Positions 58,201-64,000 of a DNA stretch of 64,000 nt are shown piece after piece. The position numbers were made by a program, and so were the translations under genes. The stretch is from an uncultured Flavihumibacter sp. (GTDB lineage Bacteria > Bacteroidota > Bacteroidia > Chitinophagales > Chitinophagaceae): the NCBI GenBank assembly GCA_902168105.1, contig CABHOY010000041.1, forward strand, positions 310,001 to 374,000, written 5' to 3'. Under the pieces are notes generated by a model. That model saw nothing but the letters and a program-made list of their open reading frames with translations, searched no databases and was not told the DNA's origin. Position 1 is the stretch's first letter. Every line of letters starts with the position of its first letter.

Positions 58201-59171
58201 AAGGAATGTTGTTCGAATAAATTACGCCTGTTATCAATAATATTAACACCGCCACGTAGTGTGCCGATCCACTTACGTCCCTCGCGGTCTTCGCAGATGG
58301 AATAAACCGCGTTACTGCTCAATGGGTAGTCGCTGTGTTCCGCCCTTCCGTCTCTGACAATGAAAATACCGTGGCCGTCGGAAGCGGCCCATAGTACTCC
58401 CTGGTTATCAGCACAAAGGCTTACGATCTTGCTGTTTTCTTTGAGATAGTTAGCCGAGTAAGCATTATGATACCTGAAAAGACCTTTGTCAGTACCGATC
58501 CAGAGAGCGCCGCTCCTGTCGGACTTCAGGCAATTAGCTTGTTTTAACTCATTATTGATGACAGTAACTGTTGCTTTACTGCAATCATATTTACATAATC
58601 CGATATCCTGAACGAATATATATGCGATGGTTTTATCCGCATTAAAGTCTATTGCGGTTACTTCATAATTTGTGCTATTATTTATAGGGATCTGCCGTCC
58701 TGCGGCCGAATGCCGGTTAAATAACAGTAATCCTTTGGTTTCCGAGCCTACCAGTACTGTACCGTCATTGCCGGCTTTGATGACATGAATATTCCCTTCG
58801 ACAGCTTTACCTGTTGCAACATTTCTGGCTACGCAAAAGCGTTCATTAACTGGATCAAATATGCTGACGCCTTTACGTCCTCCTATCCATAACCGGTGGT
58901 CGGTGTCGCCATCTATGGTATAGATACCATTATCTATCAGTGAAGTAGTGTCTCCTATCCTGTTCCTGTAAATCCTGAATTTATATCCATCGTACCGGTT
59001 CAGCCCATCATAGGTACCGAACCACATGAAGCCTTTATAATCCTGATAAACGTTTACGACCGCATTATTGGAGAGCCCGTTTTCTATACTCAGATACCGC
59101 AAAGGTTGCTCAGCAGCGAATAGACCATTCAAATGAATGGTCATCCATATCATCAACATTGTCCACCGCAT
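55218..59171 (-). CDS. Hybrid two-component system regulator (HTCS)
   Basis: A 1317-residue one-protein sensor-regulator. Order: signal peptide (1-20), two seven-bladed periplasmic propellers built of Reg_prop repeats (about 25-640, repeated WIGT/LWIGT motifs), a Y_Y_Y domain (about 670-735), one transmembrane helix (about 745-768), histidine kinase (phospho-acceptor His806 in SHEFRTP; ATPase domain about 900-1015 with GFGIGLYLVKK), receiver (phospho-acceptor Asp1100 in ISDVHMEG) and an AraC-type DNA-binding domain (about 1210-1300). HTCS proteins sense glycan breakdown products in the periplasm and activate the adjacent sus operon. All phosphorelay residues are intact. Confidence 0.95.
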   Translation of the reverse strand: MRWTMLMIWMTIHLNGLFAAEQPLRYLSIENGLSNNAVVNVYQDYKGFMWFGTYDGLNRYDGYKFRIYRNRIGDTTSLIDNGIYTIDGDTDHRLWIGGRKGVSIFDPVNERFCVARNVATGKAVEGNIHVIKAGNDGTVLVGSETKGLLLFNRHSAAGRQIPINNSTNYEVTAIDFNADKTIAYIFVQDIGLCKYDCSKATVTVINNELKQANCLKSDRSGALWIGTDKGLFRYHNAYSANYLKENSKIVSLCADNQGVLWAASDGHGIFIVRDGRAEHSDYPLSSNAVYSICEDREGRKWIGTLRGGVNIIDNRRNLFEQHSFKGTVDNFILSFCEADGRNMWIGTDGGGLKYWDRESNTVKNYNYDRENKQTISSNFITGMLKDSNGDLWIATWFGGVSRYNKSRDAFDRYTCFNPFTQAAENNVWVIYEDAQKRLWASTSNNGTLYLFNRQTNTFELFDRTLVNLQCLAEDRQGNMWGGNYSSLVKIDRDHKQHRTYRIGYTVRTVHEDRRGILWVGTEGGGLLEFNPANGKYKRFSEADGLPGNSVLRLLEDDKGNLWLSTFNGLAKFDPVNHTCRSFSQTDGLQSNQFAYNAALKLKSGEFFFGGIKGFNIFHPDSIYERSNFSPAFLTGIRLNNVPAEQNNDYISKRSLENIQEITVPYDKAAVSLDFVALEYTSPDKIGYSYLLEGWDKGWNDARESRTANYTHLQEGNYNFMLRVTNADGKWGEETELLKIIVLPPWYRTGWAYGIYIALIFGVIYLFIQYKARQERLKYEIRLAHLESEKEKEMNEKKLSFFTNISHEFRTPLTLIINPLKELKDSEKLGVVYRNARRLLSLVDQLLLFRKADNEELTVTKFDIIALCNEVFLCFTQQAETRNIRYQFLTDNDGSIEIYANYEQIEIALFNLLSNAFKFTPEGGEISFGIQQTTGGVDIKLQDSGPGIPENMGDKIFDKFQHGDNHSSGFGIGLYLVKKFVENHKGKVSYSSRLNEGTTFCVHLKRGKEHFDATILKEEPVKKSAILDELIDDVYRMPEKPMSSGEMITEKRSILVIDDNAEIRDYLRRLFADKYIIYDADNGTDGFTAVEKYMPDLVISDVHMEGMNGIELCRKIKETDIVSHIPVILLTSASSSEARIEGIGGGADDYITKPFDSALLLVKVQTIIRNRNLLQQYFQESITLKASYVKVPAEYQDFLKRCIEIVEANLGNEDFSIKTFTQAIGMSHSSLYKKVKSISGQTINAFIRSIRLRKAAVLMLKENYTVNQAAFQVGIADNKYFREQFCKLFGMNPSAYVKKYRHSFNQDLNVVKSDTPAF

Positions 59172-59264
59172 TCTGTCAGCGCTTATTTGTTGTCAAAATA
59201 ACATTTTTTATTGTAATCGCACCCAACAATATAGCATTTCAAGAAAAGAAATGGCCCTTATTTC

Positions 59265-59296
59265 TTCGGGGCTGGAAATGTCCGGTTCGCCCCGAA
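59265..59296. promoter_or_regulatory. Perfect 8-base inverted repeat in the divergent intergenic region
   Basis: TTCGGGGC at 59265-59272 is repeated inverted at 59289-59296, with a 16-base spacer. It lies between the leftward HTCS gene and the rightward hydrolase gene, about 95 bases from the former and 110 from the latter. It could be an operator or an RNA hairpin in either leader. No regulator can be assigned. Confidence 0.35.
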
Positions 59297-59406
59297 TCTG
59301 GTCCACTTAAACTATTTACTGATTGTCCTGCAGCTGTTGCAGGTATAGTTTTGAGCCATCAATTATAAACACTCAACAAAACACGGAAACTACAAAACAC
59401 AATTCT

Positions 59407-60330
59407 ATGAAACATCTTATTTTATCCGCCCTTCTGGCGTTGGGCCTTGCATCGTGCAGTAAAGACGAAACTCCTTCCAAAGATCAGGACAATGTAACAG
59501 TTGATTATCATCAGACAGCCACGACACAGTTCGTACAATCTGGCGATACCAAATATGCATACCGCGTTCTGGGTAACAAAGAAGGCACTCCCCTGGTAAT
59601 GATATCTCCGCTGGGAGGCACTATGGACGATTGGGACCCGGCACTCACCAATGGCCTCGCTCAAAAATACAAGGTGATCATATTTGATAACCAGGGCGTG
59701 GCATCTTCTACAGGTAAAACCCCTTCGACTATCGCCGACATGGCTAAAGGCGCCGTTGCGTTCATTAAGGCAATGGGGTATACTAAAGTGAACCTGATGG
59801 GATTTTCCATGGGCGCATTTATTACGCAACAGATCGTACTTACTGAACCAGCATTAGTTAATAAGATCGTGCTTACCGGTGTAGGTCCTAAAGGCAGTGA
59901 AGGTCTTTCTAGCTTGCCTGATATATTAGCAGGTGGCGCTGGTCTGAGCCCGCTCGAATCATACCTGTATTTCGGATTTACAACGTCCACTACCAGTAGA
60001 GATGCAGGTAAACTGTCTTTCGAAAGGACGCTCAAACGTACCGTTAACAGAGATTCAACTTTGAGCAATGAAAGCAGTGTGGCACAGCTCACAGCAGTAC
60101 TGGCATGGGCGCAACCGTATCCGAATGCACTGAAGGAACTGGAAGCTGTTACACAGCCTACATTGATCCTGCAAGGTGAAAAAGACCGTCCTGTTCCTGT
60201 GATCAATGCGATCAATATATCACAGCACATACCTAATGCACGCCTGGTGGTTTATCCGGATGCAGCGCACGCCGCACTGTTCCAACTGCCAGCCGAGTTC
60301 ACAAAAGAAATTGCTGATTTTCTGAACTAA
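59407..60330 (+). CDS. Alpha/beta-hydrolase lipoprotein
   Basis: A 307-residue protein if the start at 59407 is used. I prefer this start because it gives a clean lipoprotein signal peptide (MKHLILSALLALGLASC, Cys at 17); an in-frame upstream start at 59323 would bury it. The alpha/beta-hydrolase fold shows the nucleophile Ser in GFSMGA (about 135), Asp in GEKDRP (about 262) and His in DAAHAALF (about 290). The family includes esterases, lactonases and haloperoxidase-like enzymes, and the substrate is unknown. It is monocistronic, diverges from the HTCS gene, and is followed at once by a strong terminator. Confidence 0.85.
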   Translation: MKHLILSALLALGLASCSKDETPSKDQDNVTVDYHQTATTQFVQSGDTKYAYRVLGNKEGTPLVMISPLGGTMDDWDPALTNGLAQKYKVIIFDNQGVASSTGKTPSTIADMAKGAVAFIKAMGYTKVNLMGFSMGAFITQQIVLTEPALVNKIVLTGVGPKGSEGLSSLPDILAGGAGLSPLESYLYFGFTTSTTSRDAGKLSFERTLKRTVNRDSTLSNESSVAQLTAVLAWAQPYPNALKELEAVTQPTLILQGEKDRPVPVINAINISQHIPNARLVVYPDAAHAALFQLPAEFTKEIADFLN

Positions 60331-60353
60331 CAATGCTTTCTTACGTAAACAGC

Positions 60354-60387
60354 GAAACCGTGTAGGCCTTATGGTCTATGCGGTTTT
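60354..60387 (+). terminator. Rho-independent terminator of the hydrolase gene
   Basis: A 15-base-pair stem (60354-60368 with 60373-60387, some G-U pairs, loop TTAT) whose 3' arm ends in TTTT lies 24 bases after the hydrolase stop. The shape is typical of Bacteroidota terminators. An ATG of a downstream reading frame lies within the hairpin, which argues against that start being used. Confidence 0.8.
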
Positions 60388-60440
60388 CCATTATGTACCC
60401 TTCTTCAGATCTTTGGCACCTCGTTATTTGCCTGGCTTCG

Positions 60441-60697
60441 AGAAAGACGGTGATATTATTTCGCTTAACCTCAACGGTGAATGGATCGTACGTGGGCTTG
60501 AGGTTACAAAGGCCGGCGCGAAGATCAGGGTTCCGCTGATCCATAAGAAAAACCATCTCATCATGCATGCGGAAAACCTGGGTTCTATTCCGCCTAATAC
60601 GGCTTCGATGAAGTTAAACGATGGCACTAAAGTTCATGAGATCACGTTGAATTCGGACGCGGGGAAAAGTGAGGGGATCTTATTTGTGCGGCCGTAA
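60441..60697 (+). pseudogene. Orphan C-terminal domain remnant (AENLGSIPPNT motif)
   Basis: About 85 codons ending at 60697 encode a segment with HAENLGSIPPNTASMKL, which I recognise as the C-terminal signature of a common Bacteroidota extracellular domain, usually found at the end of larger surface or secreted proteins. The frame is open from 60371, but that ATG lies inside the terminator hairpin of the preceding gene. No N-terminal part, signal peptide or other domain is present. It looks like the tail of a lost gene. Expression as a small protein cannot be excluded. Confidence 0.5.
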
Positions 60698-60748
60698 TCG
60701 GTATGCCCGATCATGCCCGGATAGCGGCTGTTCAAGAATAACAAACAA

Positions 60749-61171
60749 TCACTCAATTACTGTCGGGGCAGAAAACACAGGCTTTAGTTTATCCAAGTCC
60801 TTTTTGATAAAGGTCAACAACTCCTCTCCTATTCGCCAAACCTGAGTACTTCCCGGGGCGGGTAAATAACCTGTTTCCTGGCAAGTTGCCTTTGCATTTG
60901 CAATAGCGGTTTCTATAGATATCGGATGAGAATCAGAATTAAATCCTCCCTGGATGATCGTTGGTAAGAAGGGTTTCCAATATTTACATTTTGTGATGTC
61001 ATTAAGCTCGGGCAATTGAACTTTTGCATGAAAATATAACCATACTTCAAAGCACGGGTTACTTTGTGTCACCTGCCAATGCGGATTGGTACCTTCACAA
61101 ACTATAATGACATAAAAAGCATCCCGAAATGGCTCCTTCTTCTCGTAGGAAAACTTAATCGGCTTTGGCAT
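60749..61171 (-). CDS. RloB-like protein with an internal deletion
   Basis: A 140-residue protein. The N-terminal VIIVCEG (21-27) and the downstream SNPCFEVWLYFH (37-48) are both hallmarks of RloB. In the usual RloB these are separated by some 60-80 residues that carry the Toprim-like acidic core, whereas here only nine residues separate them. The reading frame is intact, so this is an in-frame loss, not a frameshift. The start overlaps the upstream ATPase gene by 17 bases, as in normal rloA-rloB pairs. Activity is doubtful because the presumed catalytic centre is gone. Confidence 0.65.
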   Translation of the reverse strand: MPKPIKFSYEKKEPFRDAFYVIIVCEGTNPHWQVTQSNPCFEVWLYFHAKVQLPELNDITKCKYWKPFLPTIIQGGFNSDSHPISIETAIANAKATCQETGYLPAPGSTQVWRIGEELLTFIKKDLDKLKPVFSAPTVIE

Positions 61172-62513
61172 ACTTATCCCAGTTTAAGTCTTTCAAATTT
61201 CCTAAGAAAGGGATGCCTCCATAACGGCCATTTAAGTACCCTTTCCGTATATCAATAGTGTGGTGTTCTTTAAATTCACTCAACGCATAAACTTCTGTAG
61301 CCCCTTCCTTATTCTTTTCGGCAAACCAGATTTCATCAGCGCGGAATATTTCCTGATCTAACAGGTTAGATTCATGAGTAGAAAAAATTAATTGCCCCTT
61401 TGTTTCTTTGTCATGGGAAAACTTATTAATTAATTCTTTGATCAATAAAGGGTGAATACTTCGTTCTATCTCATCTATAACATAAACTTTCTTAGTACTC
61501 ATGGCTGCATAAAAAGCAGGCAGATAATCAAGTAACCTTCTTGTGCCATCAGATTCTTCGTCCGCAGCGAACTTTACTTCTCTTCCATCTATATCATGTA
61601 AGAAATAAAGTCTTTTGGCCATTACTTTCTGATCTCGCGATACAAATATAATTTCTTCATGTGCAGTTAAGAATGATCTTATTTTATCCGGATCTGCTTT
61701 TAGTTCAGCTGTTATCTTTTCCGCCTGTTGCCTATTATCTTCTCCAAAAAACTCGTCGATGGAGATCGTATCTACATTTATGCTCTTGATTCCAGTATTA
61801 AAAGCTTGCATTACATCCGTAGCAAATTGATAGAAGCCTTCGTTTTCTTCCAAATGAATGGCTAGTTTAGATGGTCGGCCATTGGGCATTACAGGAATCA
61901 CGTCACTATCGAACCAATTAAGAGCCTTTTTGAACGGATCGAAGACTTTGTTTTTTCTACCCGCCATGTGAAATAATACCGGCTGGTTTCGTTCCAACAC
62001 CTCATTCTTCAAAAATAAAGGAAAGACGGAAGCTTCCTTATCGTCCACCACTTCTTTGCAAAAGATAAGCTCTAATTCTTTTGTATCTACCTTATCCGTA
62101 CGAAGAAAAAGTGTATAATCATCTTTCTTTCCAAGACCGCTTATTTGCAATTCCTCCTCGATGACAATTCCCTGATTTAAGGTAATACCGTAGTAGTAAG
62201 GAACATCTTCCTTAATAAACTCTACGCCCAGATATACATCTTTATTGCGACTATCTCTATCAAATTTGAAAGTCCCTGTATAAAAGTCAATTGGTAATTT
62301 GCCTGATTCAACGAACACGGTCAGAAGTGCCAAAGCCTTGATAAGATTGCTTTTACCAGCCCCATTAGCACCGTACATTGCATTTAGTTTAAGAACTCCT
62401 ATGTCACCGTCATACACATGATAAGGCATTCGATTGAAACGGCCGGGTAACATATTAAACTCGGTCAATTCCTTAAAGGAAAATAGGTTTTTAACAAGAA
62501 ATCTTACGAGCAT
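61155..62513 (-). CDS. RloA-like AAA15/ABC-type ATPase
   Basis: A 452-residue ATPase of the AAA_15/OLD-related group. Walker A is GANGAGKS (48-55), Walker B is VYVIDEIERSIHP (about 345) and the switch His is in FSTHESNLLD. Such proteins pair with RloB in many bacteria, often near defence genes, and are thought to act in restriction-linked or abortive defence; the exact mechanism is unknown. No restriction-modification gene is near. The whole ATPase looks intact, in contrast to its shortened partner. Confidence 0.85.
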   Translation of the reverse strand: MLVRFLVKNLFSFKELTEFNMLPGRFNRMPYHVYDGDIGVLKLNAMYGANGAGKSNLIKALALLTVFVESGKLPIDFYTGTFKFDRDSRNKDVYLGVEFIKEDVPYYYGITLNQGIVIEEELQISGLGKKDDYTLFLRTDKVDTKELELIFCKEVVDDKEASVFPLFLKNEVLERNQPVLFHMAGRKNKVFDPFKKALNWFDSDVIPVMPNGRPSKLAIHLEENEGFYQFATDVMQAFNTGIKSINVDTISIDEFFGEDNRQQAEKITAELKADPDKIRSFLTAHEEIIFVSRDQKVMAKRLYFLHDIDGREVKFAADEESDGTRRLLDYLPAFYAAMSTKKVYVIDEIERSIHPLLIKELINKFSHDKETKGQLIFSTHESNLLDQEIFRADEIWFAEKNKEGATEVYALSEFKEHHTIDIRKGYLNGRYGGIPFLGNLKDLNWDKYAKAD

Positions 62514-62653
62514 CCCGTGATATTTTCACACAAAATAGCATTTTTTAGCCAATGATCTGTAACAAACCAGTAACAGAACATCATTAGACGTGAAAAAGTA
62601 ACTCAATCCTTTAAATTCACCATGTAGGCTGTATATTAGAAAGATATTCCTTC

Positions 62654-63361
62654 TTAACTTCCATAAGCCGCAAACGCTTCCAGGTACTTATTGATAAATT
62701 CTTCCTTCCGTTTCAGCCGATATTGCATAATAAAACGGGGATGCTCCAGCGGTACGATCGTTTCAAAGAAGCGTTCCTTTTCGTTCAGCTGTTTCAAAAA
62801 GGCAGCATTCTTTCCTGTACCAAAACAATAACAAACACGGGTATCTATTCCAAATTCCAGCTGCTCGCGGATGCTTGTCACCATAAAGTCGTACACAGCA
62901 TTGGTCAGCGCCTTACTATCGTAATAGTTATAATTGATCTCTGAGCCATCCGGTTGTACGGAGGTGAATCCCAGTGGCGAAACAGACGCGAAATAGAAGT
63001 CATTGTAAAAGGCCGTAGCGCCTCCATAAGCACTGATCACATCATAAACGTACACCGATGAAGGCTCGTGCGTTTTCAACCCTTCAATACTGATCCCAAC
63101 TACTTCCGTCAGCCTTTTGGTATCGGTAAAAGGGATACCGGTCGCACCGGACCCTAATCTGCCGGGATTAATACCCATGATCATTCTTCGTTGATGATGA
63201 TCGCTGTAATACTTACGGTAGAATTGCTGCATGATATCCATTACCTGTGGCTGTTCACGAAACGGGTTCATGATCCGGATGCCCGGGGGGAGCGAGCCTG
63301 TATAATGCAGGTTACTGTTGAATTCTATGACGTGGTCGGCGAAAGTCTTCTTTTTCTTCAT
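62654..63361 (-). CDS. SMUG2-type uracil-DNA glycosylase (DUF4918)
   Basis: A 235-residue protein with the uracil-DNA glycosylase motif A GINPGRLGSGATGIPFTD (63-80) and motif B near EHPRF (about 205-209). SMUG2-like enzymes remove uracil and related damaged bases from DNA in base excision repair. The length fits the family and the frame is complete. It is a stand-alone gene, with 140 bases to the ATPase gene and 38 to the TetR remnant. Confidence 0.85.
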   Translation of the reverse strand: MKKKKTFADHVIEFNSNLHYTGSLPPGIRIMNPFREQPQVMDIMQQFYRKYYSDHHQRRMIMGINPGRLGSGATGIPFTDTKRLTEVVGISIEGLKTHEPSSVYVYDVISAYGGATAFYNDFYFASVSPLGFTSVQPDGSEINYNYYDSKALTNAVYDFMVTSIREQLEFGIDTRVCYCFGTGKNAAFLKQLNEKERFFETIVPLEHPRFIMQYRLKRKEEFINKYLEAFAAYGS

Positions 63362-63399
63362 GATGGGATTTGGCCTGTAAAGATATATTTAAATGTTAC

Positions 63400-63714
63400 T
63401 CATAACAGCTGCGCATCAATCTCCTGTTTCAGTAAATTGATCAGCAACAACATCTGGCTGTTATCCTGCGCGATCCTTGATACAAGGATGCCGCCTTCAA
63501 GCATGGCAAAAGCTTTTACCACAAAAGCATGGATATCCCAATCGCGCTTAAATTCACCATCGTCGATGCCCTTTTGCAGTAAGGCTTTCATGAACGCCTG
63601 TATATCGCCGATAGCCTTGTTCACTATGTCCCTGATAACCGGACTTGTATCGTCGGCTTCCATGCCGAAGTTCAGAATAGGGCAACCTATTCCCGATCGG
63701 CGATCAGTTGACAA
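63400..63714 (-). pseudogene. TetR-family regulator, C-terminal fragment
   Basis: About 100 residues match only the ligand-binding C-terminal half of a TetR regulator (GIGCPILNFGMEADDTSPVI near the start, then a helical end). The DNA-binding helix-turn-helix is absent: recognisable homology stops at about 63695, where the reverse-strand sequence runs into a metallo-beta-lactamase-fold gene on the opposite strand. The fragment cannot bind DNA in the usual way and is best called a pseudogene. Confidence 0.75.
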
Positions 63715-63890
63715 TGGGGCCCGAAGAGGCTATTGAAGCAGCAAAGCTTGTTGATGTGAACACCGAATTTGGCGTACATTACGATACTTTTGATATAATC
63801 AGGATTGATAAAGCACACACCATACAGACATTTAAGAAAGCAGGGGTGACGTTACACCTGGCGGGCATCGGAGACACAATAACTATCTGA
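63687..63890 (+). pseudogene. Metallo-beta-lactamase-fold hydrolase (UPF0173-like), C-terminal fragment
   Basis: About 65 codons match the C-terminal end of the UPF0173/YtkL group of metal-dependent hydrolases: PIGDQLTMGPEEAIEAA, a late metal-ligand segment VHYDTF, and the closing FKKAG. The whole metal-binding N-terminal region (HxHxDH) is missing. Homology begins at about 63690, at the same spot where the opposing TetR fragment loses its own 5' end. Confidence 0.75.
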
Positions 63891-63899
63891 CTTACATAA

Positions 63900-63917
63900 G
63901 GCGGGCATTGTCCCGCC
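63900..63917 (+). terminator. Hairpin after the hydrolase remnant
   Basis: GGCGGG (63900-63905) pairs perfectly with CCCGCC (63912-63917) over a 6-base loop, 9 bases after the stop codon. A short TTTT occurs about 10 bases later. It is probably the original terminator of the now broken hydrolase gene. Confidence 0.5.
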
Positions 63918-64000
63918 TCCCGCAGCTTTTAACGGCACTATACCTGGATAAAGGCACATATGAGATGGTTGTATACAAATAATACACGCAGGCTCATTTC

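Noticed and set aside
59327-59343. A short hairpin (CCTGCA / TGCAGG) as terminator or operator.
   Set aside because: Only six pairs, with no T run and no second copy nearby; too weak to call.
59661-60230. A 189-residue minus-strand frame opposite the hydrolase gene.
   Set aside because: It overlaps the catalytic core of a clear alpha/beta hydrolase and reads as a low-complexity Ser/Leu-rich shadow.
60749-62513. A complete restriction-modification locus around the RloA/RloB-like genes.
   Set aside because: No methylase, specificity or restriction subunit is present nearby.
1-64000. CRISPR arrays, tRNA or rRNA genes and insertion sequences.
   Set aside because: No regularly spaced repeats, no cloverleaf or rRNA-like segments, and no transposase frames with terminal repeats were seen.

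Overview
The window looks like a member of the Bacteroidota, most likely a Chitinophaga-type Chitinophagaceae. It has a SusC/SusD polysaccharide locus with a hybrid two-component regulator, a SMUG2-type uracil-DNA glycosylase, RloA/RloB-like genes, moderate GC, and a very large PKS/NRPS cluster of the kind common in Chitinophaga. The genus is inferred from these features, not proven.

Bases 1-7733 (+ strand) hold the starter of a lipopeptide assembly line: a FAAL-ACP-KS-AT-KR-ACP protein whose 5' end lies left of the window, translationally coupled to a carbamoyltransferase. Facing it, bases 45495-7738 (- strand) form one nearly gapless run of 12 genes. In transcription order these are an SPFH protein, a DUF697-like protein, a small two-helix membrane protein, a type II thioesterase, PKS KS-KR-ACP, PKS KS-ACP-aminotransferase-C, a SyrP-like dioxygenase, four NRPS proteins, and a dioxygenase-aldolase fusion that lies before the last NRPS. 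The last NRPS carries the terminal thioesterase. The two operons converge with 4 bases between stop codons.

Read colinearly, the line activates a fatty acid and extends it twice with ketoreduction. It extends it a third time and transaminates the beta-keto group, giving a 3-amino-5,7-dihydroxy fatty acyl chain. It then adds Asn - Tyr/Phe - Asn (with an epimerase) - Ser - an unassigned position - Asp - Thr before release. The substrate calls come from specificity residues I read by eye. A beta-amino fatty acid plus about seven residues starting Asn-Tyr-Asn is the logic of the Bacillus iturin family, but the proteins are built differently and come with two Fe/2-oxoglutarate oxygenases, an aldolase domain and a carbamoyltransferase. 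A striking feature is that three NRPS proteins begin with a condensation-like domain that has lost both active-site histidines. Each of them follows a protein that ends in a full condensation domain.

Bases 45496-46161 are a gene-poor, AT-rich spacer, followed by an orphan LuxR-type regulator whose receiver lacks the phospho-acceptor Asp. Bases 46969-59171 (- strand) are a polysaccharide utilisation locus (hybrid regulator, SusC, SusD, GH30, GH35) that points to a beta-galactan substrate. Bases 59407-60391 hold a lipoprotein alpha/beta hydrolase with a strong terminator, followed by an orphan domain remnant. Bases 60749-62513 are an RloA-like ATPase and an RloB-like protein that has lost its middle. 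Next come a SMUG2-like glycosylase and, near the right edge, two broken genes (TetR and metallo-beta-lactamase fold) meeting head to head at about 63690, apparently the scar of one deletion. I see no tRNA, rRNA, CRISPR array or insertion sequence.
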